Assembly: GCA_002348385.1 (NCBI GenBank)
Contig: DEBD01000007.1
Span: 1 to 42,762 of the forward strand
Reading direction: 5' to 3'
Origin: Gammaproteobacteria bacterium UBA2965
Lineage (GTDB): Bacteria; Pseudomonadota; Gammaproteobacteria; Pseudomonadales; Azotimanducaceae
DNA length: 42,762 nt
Below, one piece after another: positions 15,799 to 24,993 of the stretch. The notes below the pieces were generated by a model. It was not told where the DNA came from. It worked only from the letters and a program-made list of their open reading frames with translations, and made no database searches. The position numbers and the translations under genes were made by a program. The first letter of the stretch is position 1. Each line of letters opens with the position of its first letter.

Positions 15799-18273
15799 CT
15801 AGAATCGTACCGTCGCCTGTACAGCAACCGAACGCGGCCGGTTTGCCGAAGTACGCTGGTCGCCGCGGGTAGTACCAATCGGTGATCCCGGAGGCGTGCC
15901 CGAAGAGGGCGAATCGATCGAATTCAGCATCAAGTACTTATTGGTTAGGTTCTTAGCAATGACAGCCACTTCCCATCTCTGGTTCGCAGCGCCCAACCGG
16001 ACCGCGGCATTCAGGGTCGTGCTCGAACCCTGCCAGTCATCAGGGTGGTCAAACGCGTTGGATTGATATTTCGATCGAACCTGCGCGTTGAAGGAGAATC
16101 CTAACGACATGTTGTCACCAACCACCCTGTCGTAGTCAGCACCAAAAACCAACGTCCACTCGGGCGCTAAATTTCGGGTGGCACCTCCGAGTTGCTGCTT
16201 AGGCACTTCACCCGGGTTGAAGATCGTACAACCCTCATTTTGCCCTTGCCCGGACCAACATGGCGCCACGAAGTCAATATAGCGAGCGTCGTTGTAGCCA
16301 ATGGAGCCATTAAGCGTCAGTCCTTCAACGGGCGGCGCCCAGCGAACTTGAAGCTCGGCTCCGGTCGTTTTTGCTGAGCCCGCATTTTCGGTGATCAGCG
16401 CGAAAACATCTGAGTTGAAGAAGTCGATCTGCAAATCCTGGAATTTGTAGTCATAGGCGTCCAACTCGACGACGACCGTACGATCGAACAGCTGCGCCTT
16501 AATCCCGGCTTCAAAGCCTTTGACTTTCTCGTTTTCAAACAGGAAGTCTCTGGATGTACCGGAGATAATTCCCAAAATACCGCTGATCGAGAATCCTCCT
16601 GACTTGAAGGCTTGTTTATATGCGGCCCACGCTGTGATGTCATCGCTTATGGTCCAAGTAAGTGTTGCCTCTGGAGAAACGTCGTTCCACTTCTGACGCT
16701 CGTCGAGACGACCCAGTGCGAACAATCCCTGGAAAAGCGGGTTCACAAAATTCTGCTCAAAAAATGAGGCTTTGTTCTCGTGGTGATACCGTGCACCACC
16801 GGCAAGTTCCAACGCCTCCGTGATTTGCCACATTCCCTGGGCGAAGATTGAGTAGGTCGCACCGTTGGTTGCACTGACTTTTTGGTAGGCCGTGTACACA
16901 TCTTCTGGATCGAGCGCCTGGGGCGTCCAGGCTCCAGCAAAGATTACGTCTTGATCAAAGTCCATGGTAAACGACTGAACAAATGCGCCGACCATAAAAT
17001 TGAACTGTCCTTCGAGAGTCGATAGCGCGCGAATTTCCGCTGAGAACGCGTTGTAGCTGTGCTCCTCAGCGGCGTAGACGCCAGGCACTCCCGACGTATC
17101 AAAGTCTCCACCCCAACGATTACGCAGATGCTGGAAGTTGACCAGGCTGGTGATCGTGAAGTCGTCGGCGAGGTATTCCATATCACCCGTGATGGCATAT
17201 GAGTCATACCGGTCAAACAGATCGCCGTCGTTTACGTTGGCTAGTGGATTGGTGTTCGCCAACTTGGTGGGGAACGGGTTTTCTTGAGTCTTCCAGTCCT
17301 TGGTACAAGCAACGTCCGGCTGAAACTGAGAGAACCCAGGCTCCGCACCGTTGCCACCGCTACAGCCAACGAGTTCGTTAGCGCCCGATGTCGAGGCTGA
17401 CTGGTACTCGTTGTATTGCGCTTTCAACCTCATTGTGAGGGTATCGGTAGGTTCAAACTTCAGCGTCAGGCGCGCGATGAATTCCTCTTTCGCAGGCCAG
17501 CCATCCTTTCTGGGAGCTGGAACTTCGAGATTTTCTTGAATAAAAGCCCCACTTGATAACAGCGCATTAGCATCTAGGGTTGTATAGATCGCCGGTCCCG
17601 CTTCGTTGTCGATCCATCCCTTGTCTTGTTTGGAGGAGCGAATTGCCAAGCGGGCCCCAAACCAGTCGGTGATCGGTGACGAGATCACACCAGAGACGTA
17701 AAACTCCTCAGCATCAAACTCATAGCCTGCAGTCGCCTGTATCTCAAGCTCGTCGCCTGGATCGTTGGTCCGAATATTCAATGCACCGGCGGTGGCGTTC
17801 TTGCCAAAGAATAGGGCCTGCGGTCCCTTAAGAATTTCAATCTGAGCGGCGTCGAACATACCTTCATTGATTACTCTGCCCTGACCGAAGTACGCGCCAT
17901 CCACAATTGCAGCGACCGACTGTTCAACGGCGATGCTTGTAGTCTCAGGGCCGATCCCCCGAATATTGACCGAGGCGCCGTTACCCGCAGAACTGCGGTA
18001 TATAGTTACCTGAGGCGTTAGCTCCGCGACGTCTTCCAGACGCGTGAGGTTGTAGTGTTCCATCTTTTCCTGGGACACTGCGGTCACAGCAACAGGGATG
18101 GTAAGAGCCGTTTCCTCTCGCTTACGCGCGGTTACGATGATTTCCTCTAGTTGAGCGGCGAACGCGACACTCACGTCAACCACCAAGATGGCGCCTATGA
18201 CCGCAGCCATAGTAACTCCGCGCCAGACCCGTTCATTGGGCGCTTTACAGCGACCTGTTATGTTTCGTGACAC
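15799..18273 (-). CDS. TonB-dependent outer-membrane receptor
   Basis: An 824-residue receptor. An N-terminal basic stretch and hydrophobic segment end in VAFAA (about residue 40), then a TonB-box-like EEIIVTARKREE at 43-54, a plug with ILKGPQALFFGKNATAGALNI, and a barrel ending in VQATVRF. The GTG start at 18273 has GGAGA seven bases upstream; an internal Met22 could be an alternative start and would still leave a short signal. It is a monocistronic unit closed by its own terminator at 15726-15758. The FFGKNATAGALNIRT plug variant is typical of the clade found with catabolic and sulfatase loci. It is only distantly similar to the receptor at 2113-4353, so two different ligands are likely. 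Confidence 0.93.
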   Translation of the reverse strand: MSRNITGRCKAPNERVWRGVTMAAVIGAILVVDVSVAFAAQLEEIIVTARKREETALTIPVAVTAVSQEKMEHYNLTRLEDVAELTPQVTIYRSSAGNGASVNIRGIGPETTSIAVEQSVAAIVDGAYFGQGRVINEGMFDAAQIEILKGPQALFFGKNATAGALNIRTNDPGDELEIQATAGYEFDAEEFYVSGVISSPITDWFGARLAIRSSKQDKGWIDNEAGPAIYTTLDANALLSSGAFIQENLEVPAPRKDGWPAKEEFIARLTLKFEPTDTLTMRLKAQYNEYQSASTSGANELVGCSGGNGAEPGFSQFQPDVACTKDWKTQENPFPTKLANTNPLANVNDGDLFDRYDSYAITGDMEYLADDFTITSLVNFQHLRNRWGGDFDTSGVPGVYAAEEHSYNAFSAEIRALSTLEGQFNFMVGAFVQSFTMDFDQDVIFAGAWTPQALDPEDVYTAYQKVSATNGATYSIFAQGMWQITEALELAGGARYHHENKASFFEQNFVNPLFQGLFALGRLDERQKWNDVSPEATLTWTISDDITAWAAYKQAFKSGGFSISGILGIISGTSRDFLFENEKVKGFEAGIKAQLFDRTVVVELDAYDYKFQDLQIDFFNSDVFALITENAGSAKTTGAELQVRWAPPVEGLTLNGSIGYNDARYIDFVAPCWSGQGQNEGCTIFNPGEVPKQQLGGATRNLAPEWTLVFGADYDRVVGDNMSLGFSFNAQVRSKYQSNAFDHPDDWQGSSTTLNAAVRLGAANQRWEVAVIAKNLTNKYLMLNSIDSPSSGTPPGSPIGTTRGDQRTSANRPRSVAVQATVRF

Positions 18274-18606
18274 TGATTTCTCTCCTTCAACATAAGTTGA
18301 TTGGCATGAGACCTTACGCGCGACTCAGCGCAGCCCCTAGCTGCGCACCACTTGGGCGCCGCAATTTTTTTATTTTGCCAACCTCGCGGTTGGCTATTAG
18401 ATCGCTTCCGCTCGGATTAAACAACCTCATTTGTGTCTATTTGCTGGACAGGTTACATCTGCGGCGGAACCCCTTGAGCCAACCACTTGGATGGTTTATC
18501 GTCATCGCTGCAATTGGACCTATTCGTGCCAAAATTGTTAGCGTGCAAACAATTGGTCGAATTGAGCCGGTATCCGTAATCGAGCGAGCCACAAGGGGAA
18601 GTAATA
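18274..18606. promoter_or_regulatory. 333-base divergent regulatory region with two inverted repeats
   Basis: No gene is seen. The region lies between the second TonB receptor (-) and the luciferase-like monooxygenase (+). It holds a perfect hairpin, GCCAACC-TCGC-GGTTGGC, at 18377-18394, next to a T-rich run at 18365-18376. On the - strand the loop reads GCGA, a GNRA tetraloop, so it could fold in the receptor mRNA leader. A second perfect repeat, AATTGTT-N8-AACAATT at 18533-18554, is 52 bases upstream of the + strand start and looks like a regulator operator. The region is more AT-rich than the flanking genes. Confidence 0.5.
18533..18554. promoter_or_regulatory. Candidate operator, AATTGTT-N8-AACAATT
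   Basis: Perfect 7-bp inverted arms with an 8-base spacer, a size that suits a TetR-family dimer. It lies ahead of the monooxygenase-TetR operon, so autoregulation by the TetR at 19727-20311 is a reasonable guess. There is no direct evidence of binding. Confidence 0.35.
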
Positions 18607-19695
18607 ATGAAATTCGGCATCATCGAGCTATCCCAGCCAGACAAGGACCTTGAATCCTACCCCTACCGCGAAGTACATGAGCGGGTCACCAGGGAAATCA
18701 TCGAAGCCGACAAAGCCGGCTACGACTACGTCTGGATCGCCGAACATCACGCCAGCACCAGCTACGGCATTCTGCCCGATCCGCTCACTTACATTGCCTA
18801 CCTGGCAACCCAAACCGAGCGCATCACCCTGTGCAGCGGCGTGATGGTGGTGCCTCTGCACAACGTGGTGCGCCTGGTGGAAAACATCTCTTTCGTCGAC
18901 ATCCTCACCAACGGGCGCGTGGCCGTTGGGTTGGGGTCAGGCTACCGGGAGCACGAATTCGACGCCCTCGGTGCAGATTTCGAAAACCGGCGCGCCTATC
19001 AGGCAGAAGCGCTGGAAGTCATGATGAGCCTGTTTCACACCAAGAAGGTTCAGCACAAGGGCGTGCATCTACCCGACATCAACATCGACGGCGACTACGA
19101 AGTGCTTCCCCATCCGGTGCAGGAACCGCATCCGCCCATGTACATGGGCGCGGCTTCCGAAGAGTCCATCGGCTTGTGCGCCCGCTACGGCCTGGGCTTG
19201 CTGATGTCTACGCTCACACCCATCCAGCAGTTGGCGCCCAAGTCGCGCTTCTACCTCGATCAGTGCCAGGCCACCGAAGCACCCTACAACGAGAATCCGG
19301 GGCACAGCACCGTGGGCATAGGGCGCATGGTTTACGTGGCGGAAACCGACGCACAGGCGAAGAAAGAAGCCGGCGAAGCCGTGGTGCGCCACGTCCATAC
19401 ATTTACCGGCGCTTCGACTTCCGGCTATCTGGGAACAATCTCCAAGGACAACAAAGACAAATACCAGGTGGCCAGCTACGAAGATCTGTGCGAGGACACC
19501 ATCATCTATGGCTCGCCCGAGACCGTGACCGAAAAAATCCGGTACATGGAAGAGACCACGGGGGCAGATTCACTGATTCTCCACTTCCCACCGCAGAACA
19601 CCCGCGAGCAGAACAAGCGCACGCTGCGCTTGTTTGCCGATGAAGTCATTCCGAAGTTTGCCGACCACAAGAAAAGCGGGGTTTCCGCCGGCTGA
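18607..19695 (+). CDS. Luciferase-like (LLM class) flavin-dependent monooxygenase
   Basis: A 362-residue TIM-barrel oxidoreductase of the bacterial luciferase family. Typical marks are EADKAGYDYVWIAEHHAS in the first third, GVMVVPLHNVVRLVENIS in the middle and the conserved GRVAVGLGSGYREHEF loop. Members use FMNH2 or coenzyme F420 to oxidise aldehydes, ketones, sulfonates or terpenoids; sequence alone does not decide. The ATG at 18607 follows an AGGGGA site. The TetR gene starts 31 bases after its stop on the same strand, so they probably form an operon. With the Ddn-like and PPOX proteins it is one of three possible F420 users in the window. Confidence 0.92.
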   Translation: MKFGIIELSQPDKDLESYPYREVHERVTREIIEADKAGYDYVWIAEHHASTSYGILPDPLTYIAYLATQTERITLCSGVMVVPLHNVVRLVENISFVDILTNGRVAVGLGSGYREHEFDALGADFENRRAYQAEALEVMMSLFHTKKVQHKGVHLPDINIDGDYEVLPHPVQEPHPPMYMGAASEESIGLCARYGLGLLMSTLTPIQQLAPKSRFYLDQCQATEAPYNENPGHSTVGIGRMVYVAETDAQAKKEAGEAVVRHVHTFTGASTSGYLGTISKDNKDKYQVASYEDLCEDTIIYGSPETVTEKIRYMEETTGADSLILHFPPQNTREQNKRTLRLFADEVIPKFADHKKSGVSAG

Positions 19696-19726
19696 CAGCA
19701 CGCCACCCCTCTGGCAGCATACCGGG

Positions 19727-20311
19727 ATGGCTCGCAAAACCGATCCAAGAAACTTCGAGCGCGTACTCGATGCGGCGGCAAAGCTGTTTCTGGATGTGGG
19801 CTACGATGCGGCATCCATGCAGCAACTGGCCGACCGTCTGGGGCTTCACAAATCCAGCCTGTATCACTATGTGAACAGCAAGGACGACCTGCTCAAACAT
19901 CTGATTGATGAGGCTCAGACCACTGCTGAACACGACTTGGATGTGGCCGAGCAGGATCCGGGGAGCGGATACCTCACCGCACTGAAGCTCGCCATCGAGC
20001 AGACACTCAACGACCGCAGCCGAGTCAGCCTCGTGTTGCGCCAGAAACCAGGCAGCGCCACGGGCGACGACGCCATCACGCGACGCCGATCCTACGACCA
20101 GCGCCTCGCCAAGCTCATTGAGCATGCCCAGGCATCGGAAACCGTGCGTGGCGACATCCATCCGATGCTATTGGCACGCCTGACCATGGGCATGGTTGCC
20201 TGGATCGTCGAATGGTACGACCCCGAACGCACGCGCTTTAGCGCCGAGGAAATCACGCAAGCCGCGCTAACCCTGGTGAACCAGGGTATCGGGCTACCCG
20301 AAGGTAGGTAA
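19727..20311 (+). CDS. TetR-family transcriptional regulator
   Basis: A 194-residue repressor-type regulator. The N-terminal helix-turn-helix is clear: a first helix with VLDAAAKLFLDVGYDAAS, then MQQLADRLGLHKSSLYHYV with the usual YHY/YYH recognition-helix end. The ligand-binding half is unique, as usual for the family. The ATG at 19727 was chosen because upstream in-frame residues from 19634 overlap the monooxygenase gene and are not TetR-like. It follows the monooxygenase gene and ends only six bases from the convergent CoA-ligase stop. It may control the monooxygenase operon and the divergent catabolic genes; the inducer is probably a pathway intermediate. Confidence 0.92.
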   Translation: MARKTDPRNFERVLDAAAKLFLDVGYDAASMQQLADRLGLHKSSLYHYVNSKDDLLKHLIDEAQTTAEHDLDVAEQDPGSGYLTALKLAIEQTLNDRSRVSLVLRQKPGSATGDDAITRRRSYDQRLAKLIEHAQASETVRGDIHPMLLARLTMGMVAWIVEWYDPERTRFSAEEITQAALTLVNQGIGLPEGR

Positions 20312-20317
20312 AAGAAC

Positions 20318-21922
20318 CTAGCTGACGTCTCCGAGACCCCGGCTTGCGGCCAGCTCGCGCAGATCCACCTTGGAGACCTTGTTCGATCCCGTGAGCGGAA
20401 AGACATCGATATTTTCCACGTAGCGCGGCACCTTGAAGTTGGCGATGCGATCACGGCTCCATGCGATCAACTCATCCGCATCGATGAGATATCTGCCTTC
20501 ATCCGACTGACGACCGATAACGAAGGCGCAGGCCACTTGGCCCATGCGTGCGTCCGGCACGCCGATCACCGCCGCATCCTCCACGTCCGGGTGCTGGCGC
20601 AGTGCCTCCTCCACCTCCGCGGGATACACATTGAAGCCACCGACGATGATCATGTCGCCAATGCGGCCTAGGATTCGGAAGTTGCCCCGGTCGTCGCACA
20701 CTCCGCGGTCCCCTGTGTGCAGCCACCCGTCCGCATCGATGGCTTCGGCCGTCGCACCCGGGTCGTCCAGGTAGCCGCTCATCACCGCATAGCCTCGCAC
20801 CGCGATCTCTCCCGGCTCGTTCGCCGGCAACGGCTCGTTGTCGGGGCCAACGATGCGCACCTCCAGGTCGGTGCACGGCACGCCGATGGTGGTAGCCACG
20901 GTTTCCGGATCGGCCTCGGGCAACGTGTACGTGGCCGTTCCGCACTCCGTCATGCCGTAAGCCTGGATGACCCGTTCGAAGGTCAGTTCGTCGAGCATGC
21001 GGTGGATCAACTCCACCGGCACATCCGATGCGCCGGTGAGCGACAGACGCAGCGAGGTAACGTCGAACTCGTTCAACCTGGGGTGTTCCAGAATGGAATG
21101 GAAGATGGTGGGCGGGCCGGGGAAATAACTGATGCGCTCGCGCTGGATCAGTTCCAGAACCGTATCCACATCAAAAACAGGCATGGGATAAACGGTTGCT
21201 CCCACCAGCAGGGCCGGCAACCAGCCCCCCGTGTAGCCGAACACGTGGAAGAACGGATTCACAATGAGGTAACGGTCGCCTTCCACATTGCCGTTCTCGG
21301 CAACGGTATTGCGAGTCTGCCGCAGCGTCGCCCCGTGGCGATGCGGCACTGCCTTCGGCCGCCCGCTGCTGCCCGAGGTAAACATGATGTCGCACACATC
21401 GTCGGCAGCCACGGCTTCCACCGCCGCCCGCCAACGGGCTTCGCTCACGGTCCGACCTTCCGACAGAAAGTTCTCCCAGGAACGCGCCGCGTCTTCGGGC
21501 GCCTGGATATCCACGATGCGAAGCGCTTGCGCGCCCGCCTCCACCGCTAGACCCACCGCCGCTTCACCGTCCACACCCATGAAGCCGTTCGCCACGAACA
21601 TGAGCTTTGCTCCGGTGAAGCTCAAGGGGTAAGCCGCCTCCGCGGGTTTATAGCGCGTGTTGATGGGCACGAAGGCCGCACCCACGGACTGCACGGCCAG
21701 AGCCGCCACGATCCAGCGTGCCGAGTTGGGCGCCCACAGGGCCACGCGATCGCCGGGCCCGATTCCCGCCGCCAGCAACGCCCTGGCCGCTTCACCCATT
21801 TGCTCCACCAGTGCGGCGTAAGTGATCTGCACGTTGCCATCGACCACGGCAATTCGATCGGGAATCTCACCCGCTTTTTCGATCACGGCCTGGGCTACGC
21901 TGATTTGGTCGGAGGCGCTCAC
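20318..21922 (-). CDS. AMP-forming acyl-CoA ligase
   Basis: A 534-residue ANL-superfamily enzyme that activates a carboxylic acid through acyl-AMP to a CoA thioester. The P-loop-like motif TSGSSGRPK is at residues 182-190, followed by YGMTECG, the core YLDDPGATAEAI...WLHTGD, the hinge GRIGDMIIVGGFNVYPAEVE and the C-terminal catalytic Lys within NKVSKVDLREL. GTG start at 21922, three bases after the GST stop. It forms an operon with the Rieske oxygenase and GST. Acetophenone degradation needs a CoA ligase after the carboxylase to activate the beta-keto acid, so this gene is a candidate for that step, though an aromatic or fatty acid substrate is equally possible. Confidence 0.93.
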   Translation of the reverse strand: MSASDQISVAQAVIEKAGEIPDRIAVVDGNVQITYAALVEQMGEAARALLAAGIGPGDRVALWAPNSARWIVAALAVQSVGAAFVPINTRYKPAEAAYPLSFTGAKLMFVANGFMGVDGEAAVGLAVEAGAQALRIVDIQAPEDAARSWENFLSEGRTVSEARWRAAVEAVAADDVCDIMFTSGSSGRPKAVPHRHGATLRQTRNTVAENGNVEGDRYLIVNPFFHVFGYTGGWLPALLVGATVYPMPVFDVDTVLELIQRERISYFPGPPTIFHSILEHPRLNEFDVTSLRLSLTGASDVPVELIHRMLDELTFERVIQAYGMTECGTATYTLPEADPETVATTIGVPCTDLEVRIVGPDNEPLPANEPGEIAVRGYAVMSGYLDDPGATAEAIDADGWLHTGDRGVCDDRGNFRILGRIGDMIIVGGFNVYPAEVEEALRQHPDVEDAAVIGVPDARMGQVACAFVIGRQSDEGRYLIDADELIAWSRDRIANFKVPRYVENIDVFPLTGSNKVSKVDLRELAASRGLGDVS

Positions 21923-21925
21923 GGG

Positions 21926-22624
21926 CTATTGCTCTTTGGCGATGGCGGATTCAACCATCTTGCGCTCGGTGCCGTCTAGCCGGGCCTTGAGCCCCCGGGC
22001 CATTTCAGCAACCACGCGTGCCGCATGCTCATTCTGCTGAATCCGGGCCCAATAGCCTTTCACGTTCTCGGTTTTTTCCACGGGATTGGCCACGCCCAGA
22101 CCGGGCATCGTGCTCTCACACATAAACAGGGCCGGCACCAGGGTGCAATCCGCCCGGGTGAGGGAGTCACCCACGGCAAAATCACCCGGGCCGATGTACT
22201 GATCCAGCGCGCGCATCCCGCGTTCGATCTGCGCCACCAGCAGATCTCGCGTGGCGTCTACACGGGTTTCCGGATCGAGCTGCGACAAGGCAAGAAACAG
22301 GTTGTTCATGATGTAGATGTCGGCAATTCGAGATACCAGGCGCACGGCTGCGCGCGCTTTGGAGGTGCTGCCCAATAGCGTACGGTCCGGGAAGCTGTCC
22401 TCCAGGAACTCTGAGATGACCTCGGATTCCGGAATGATCCCATCGTCCAGCTCCAGTATGGGGATTCGGGCCAGCGGAGAGAATTCGGCCAACTTACCCT
22501 GGAACCACATGGCCAAGAAAGAATCCGGCAGACCGAACTGAACGTCGTCTTCGATCCCCATGGCATAGATCTGCATGCGGACTTTGGCCGAATACGGACT
22601 CAGGTCCCCTGTATAAAGTTTCAT
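21926..22624 (-). CDS. Glutathione S-transferase family protein
   Basis: A 232-residue protein. The thioredoxin-fold N-terminal domain begins MKLYTGDLSPYSAKVRMQ, with the SPYS active-site region, and has a cis-Pro segment ARIPILELDDG and an ESEVISEFLE glutathione-binding stretch. An alpha-helical C-terminal domain follows (GDFAVGDSLTRADCTLVPALF). The ATG at 22624 is the natural start; upstream in-frame codons do not look like GST. It sits between the Rieske oxygenase and the CoA ligase, three bases from the latter. In catabolic operons such proteins conjugate or isomerise reactive intermediates such as epoxides, enones or quinones. Confidence 0.9.
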   Translation of the reverse strand: MKLYTGDLSPYSAKVRMQIYAMGIEDDVQFGLPDSFLAMWFQGKLAEFSPLARIPILELDDGIIPESEVISEFLEDSFPDRTLLGSTSKARAAVRLVSRIADIYIMNNLFLALSQLDPETRVDATRDLLVAQIERGMRALDQYIGPGDFAVGDSLTRADCTLVPALFMCESTMPGLGVANPVEKTENVKGYWARIQQNEHAARVVAEMARGLKARLDGTERKMVESAIAKEQ

Positions 22625-22679
22625 CCACTCTCCCGAATCAGGTGGCCGGATCGGCCGCCAATACCCTATCAGCTCGCCT

Positions 22680-24065
22680 TCAAAGTGCCGGTTCGGACGC
22701 CCGCAGATAGCGGTCCAGCGTCTGATGCAGCAGGCGTACGCGCACTTCCTGATAGTTGAGTAGCGTCTCGCCAGGCTTACGCGCCGCGAGGAAGCCCTCC
22801 TGCTGCGCGCGCAGGTTGCCCGTGTCCTGATCGTAGACCTCGCCAAGCACAGGGTCGAAGCCCGCCACCGTCGTGAAGCTTTCCCGTTCGGTCAGCCGCA
22901 CCGGCCGCGCTGCCGGCGGGCGCGGTCCGCCTTCCGGCGCAGGCCGCAGAATCAACAATTCGAACAGCGTTCTGTCGGCAGCATCCCCCAGCGGACGAAA
23001 GCGGTACACCATGGGCAACGACAGTTGCGGAAACAGCAGCATGTTCGGGAACAGCGAGTACTGGGAGACATCGATCATCTCGGTGTCGGTGAAGCGGCTG
23101 AGGTCCACCTGATATTTCTCACCAAGCTGCGCACGCAACACCCGAGCCATGACGATGCGGGCACTCTCACCCTCGCCGACGATAACCGTATCGCCCAGCA
23201 CCGACCGATCTCCCACCAGCATCATATCCACCAGCTCCTGTTCGGTGGGGGGCGGGTCGATGGACGGGCTGGACACACCGAAGGCGCAGAAAAACCGCGA
23301 CACGTGGTCGTTGAACACATCGTACTGAGTCCCCTCGTCGTCGCTACCGTAGAGCAGCTGGGGGTGTGTCTCCTGGGTATGATAATTCTCGATGAACGCT
23401 TCCTTGGCCGCCTTCCAGTTGCAGTGCAGCTCTTTCTCAATATGCAGCTCCACGAAGCGCCCGGCCAGATCGAAGTTCTCCATGTGCTCGGGCATCGGCG
23501 CCATGTAGGCGCTCAACGGGGGAGCGTCGGGGTCCAGATTGACGAACACAAAACCGCCCCAACACTCCAGGGAGACCCTGGGCAGGGAAAAATCCCGCTG
23601 GCTCACATGGGGCGCGTCCCAGTCGTACGGCACGCGCTTCAGGCCGCCGTCCAGGTCCCAGGTCCAGCCGTGGAAGGGGCAGCGAATTTCGTCGAAGCCG
23701 CCGTCCGAGCCACCGGATCGGAATTTGGTGCCACGGTGCAGACAGGAATTCACGAAACCCCGGATGCGCGAGTCGTTACCGCGCACAATCAGCACGGAGT
23801 GACGGCCAATCTCATAGACGTAGAAATCGCCGGGCTCAGGGATGTGCTCCTCGCGACACGCCCACTGCCAGGTGCACGTCCACATGCGCTCCATTTCCAG
23901 CTCGTAGAATGCTTCGCTGGTATACCGCTCGAAGGGAATGTCCTCGTCGCCCAGAAACTGTGGGCTTTCTAGCTCGAACACCGCGGGCACGGGGCGCCCG
24001 TCGTTGTGCACCAACTCCTGAGCGGACGGCGTCGCCGAGCGCGCTGGCGGCTGCGGATATTTCAT
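22680..24065 (-). CDS. Rieske non-heme iron oxygenase, alpha subunit (first of three)
   Basis: A 461-residue ring-hydroxylating-type oxygenase. The Rieske [2Fe-2S] ligands are in CLHRG (Cys108, His110) and CPFHGW (Cys129, His132). The mononuclear iron ligands lie in NYHTQETH (His229, His234), preceded by the usual CNWKAAKEAF. The ATG at 24065 is preferred to a TTG at 24086. There is no beta-subunit gene and no reductase or ferredoxin nearby, so it is probably a homo-oligomeric alpha-type enzyme fed by distant redox partners. First gene of an operon with GST and CoA ligase, divergent from the SDR operon. Substrates of this branch include aromatics, quaternary amines and steroids; none can be chosen from sequence. 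Confidence 0.93.
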   Translation of the reverse strand: MKYPQPPARSATPSAQELVHNDGRPVPAVFELESPQFLGDEDIPFERYTSEAFYELEMERMWTCTWQWACREEHIPEPGDFYVYEIGRHSVLIVRGNDSRIRGFVNSCLHRGTKFRSGGSDGGFDEIRCPFHGWTWDLDGGLKRVPYDWDAPHVSQRDFSLPRVSLECWGGFVFVNLDPDAPPLSAYMAPMPEHMENFDLAGRFVELHIEKELHCNWKAAKEAFIENYHTQETHPQLLYGSDDEGTQYDVFNDHVSRFFCAFGVSSPSIDPPPTEQELVDMMLVGDRSVLGDTVIVGEGESARIVMARVLRAQLGEKYQVDLSRFTDTEMIDVSQYSLFPNMLLFPQLSLPMVYRFRPLGDAADRTLFELLILRPAPEGGPRPPAARPVRLTERESFTTVAGFDPVLGEVYDQDTGNLRAQQEGFLAARKPGETLLNYQEVRVRLLHQTLDRYLRASEPAL

Positions 24066-24154
24066 CACAGACGATTCACATAACAAACTACGTCACCAAA
24101 GCGTAAAGGGATTTGAACACAGGTACAATCAAGCGCAGTAACGGGAGGGAAGCA

Positions 24155-24973
24155 ATGGGACAACTCGACGGTAAGCGCGCAGTGATCATCGGCGCGTCCA
24201 TGAAAGACAACATCGGTCAGGTGATGGCCAGGCGTTTTCGCGACGAGGGCGCTGAAGTCCTGGTGGCGAGCCGCAAGGCCGATGCATCCGCCGCATTCGC
24301 ACAGTCCATCGGCGGGTACTCCGCTACCTGCGACGTCACCCAACGCGCCGACGTGTTTGCCCTGGCGAAGTCAGCGAAGGCACAGATGGGGGGCGTGGAT
24401 ATCGCCGTGAACTCCTCGGGCCTGGCCCTTGGCGGGCCCTTCCTGGAATTCGCCGAAGAAGACCTGGACCAGCTCATCGCGCTGCAGTTCAAGGGTTCGT
24501 ATTTCTTCCTTCAAGCCATGGTTGGCGCCATGCTCGACAAACCCGATCCTGGCGGCTCCATCATTCAGATCAGTTCCGCCGTGGCACACCGGTCCACCAC
24601 CGTAGACCTGGGATTCGACGCCTACATGGGCACCAAGGCGGGTATCGACCACGTGGTGCGCTGCGTGGCCAACCAGTTCGGCAGGCAGGGGATCCGCGCC
24701 AACAGCATCGCCATGGGACACACCGACACGCCCATGCACCACGACGCCTACCAGGGCGACATCCCCGATTGGATGAAGGCCGCATTTTCGGATGCAACAC
24801 CCATGGGCCGCTACGGTACCTGCGACGACGTGGCCGCCGCAGCGGTCTGGCTCGCCTGCGACGAGTGCTTCATGACGGGAGATTCCCTGCAGGTGAACGG
24901 CGGCCTGACGCTTCGTCGCAACCCGCTGCAAGCGGACCTCGACCGCTACGAACGCGATTGGGCCGACAAATAA
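24155..24973 (+). CDS. Short-chain dehydrogenase/reductase (SDR)
   Basis: A 272-residue NAD(P)-dependent oxidoreductase. The dinucleotide-binding motif is the variant GASMKDNIG (residues 13-20), similar to enoyl-reductase-like SDRs rather than the classical TGxxxGxG. NSSG replaces NNAG at about 86, and the active site has ISS near 139-141 with Tyr157 and Lys161 in YMGTK. The ATG at 24155 follows GGGAGGGA and is preferred over an earlier in-frame ATG at 24113. It leads a + strand operon with the Ddn-like and HAD genes (20 and 28 bases apart). A likely role is alcohol/ketone interconversion on the pathway substrate. Confidence 0.92.
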   Translation: MGQLDGKRAVIIGASMKDNIGQVMARRFRDEGAEVLVASRKADASAAFAQSIGGYSATCDVTQRADVFALAKSAKAQMGGVDIAVNSSGLALGGPFLEFAEEDLDQLIALQFKGSYFFLQAMVGAMLDKPDPGGSIIQISSAVAHRSTTVDLGFDAYMGTKAGIDHVVRCVANQFGRQGIRANSIAMGHTDTPMHHDAYQGDIPDWMKAAFSDATPMGRYGTCDDVAAAAVWLACDECFMTGDSLQVNGGLTLRRNPLQADLDRYERDWADK

Positions 24974-24993
24974 TCAAACATCGGAGAAGCGAG

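Noticed and set aside
18361..18394. T-run plus hairpin as a rho-independent terminator
   Set aside because: The T-run precedes the stem on the + strand and becomes an A-run after it on the - strand, the wrong side for either direction.
23025..23972. 315-codon open frame on + strand
   Set aside because: Antisense to a Rieske oxygenase with intact ligands.
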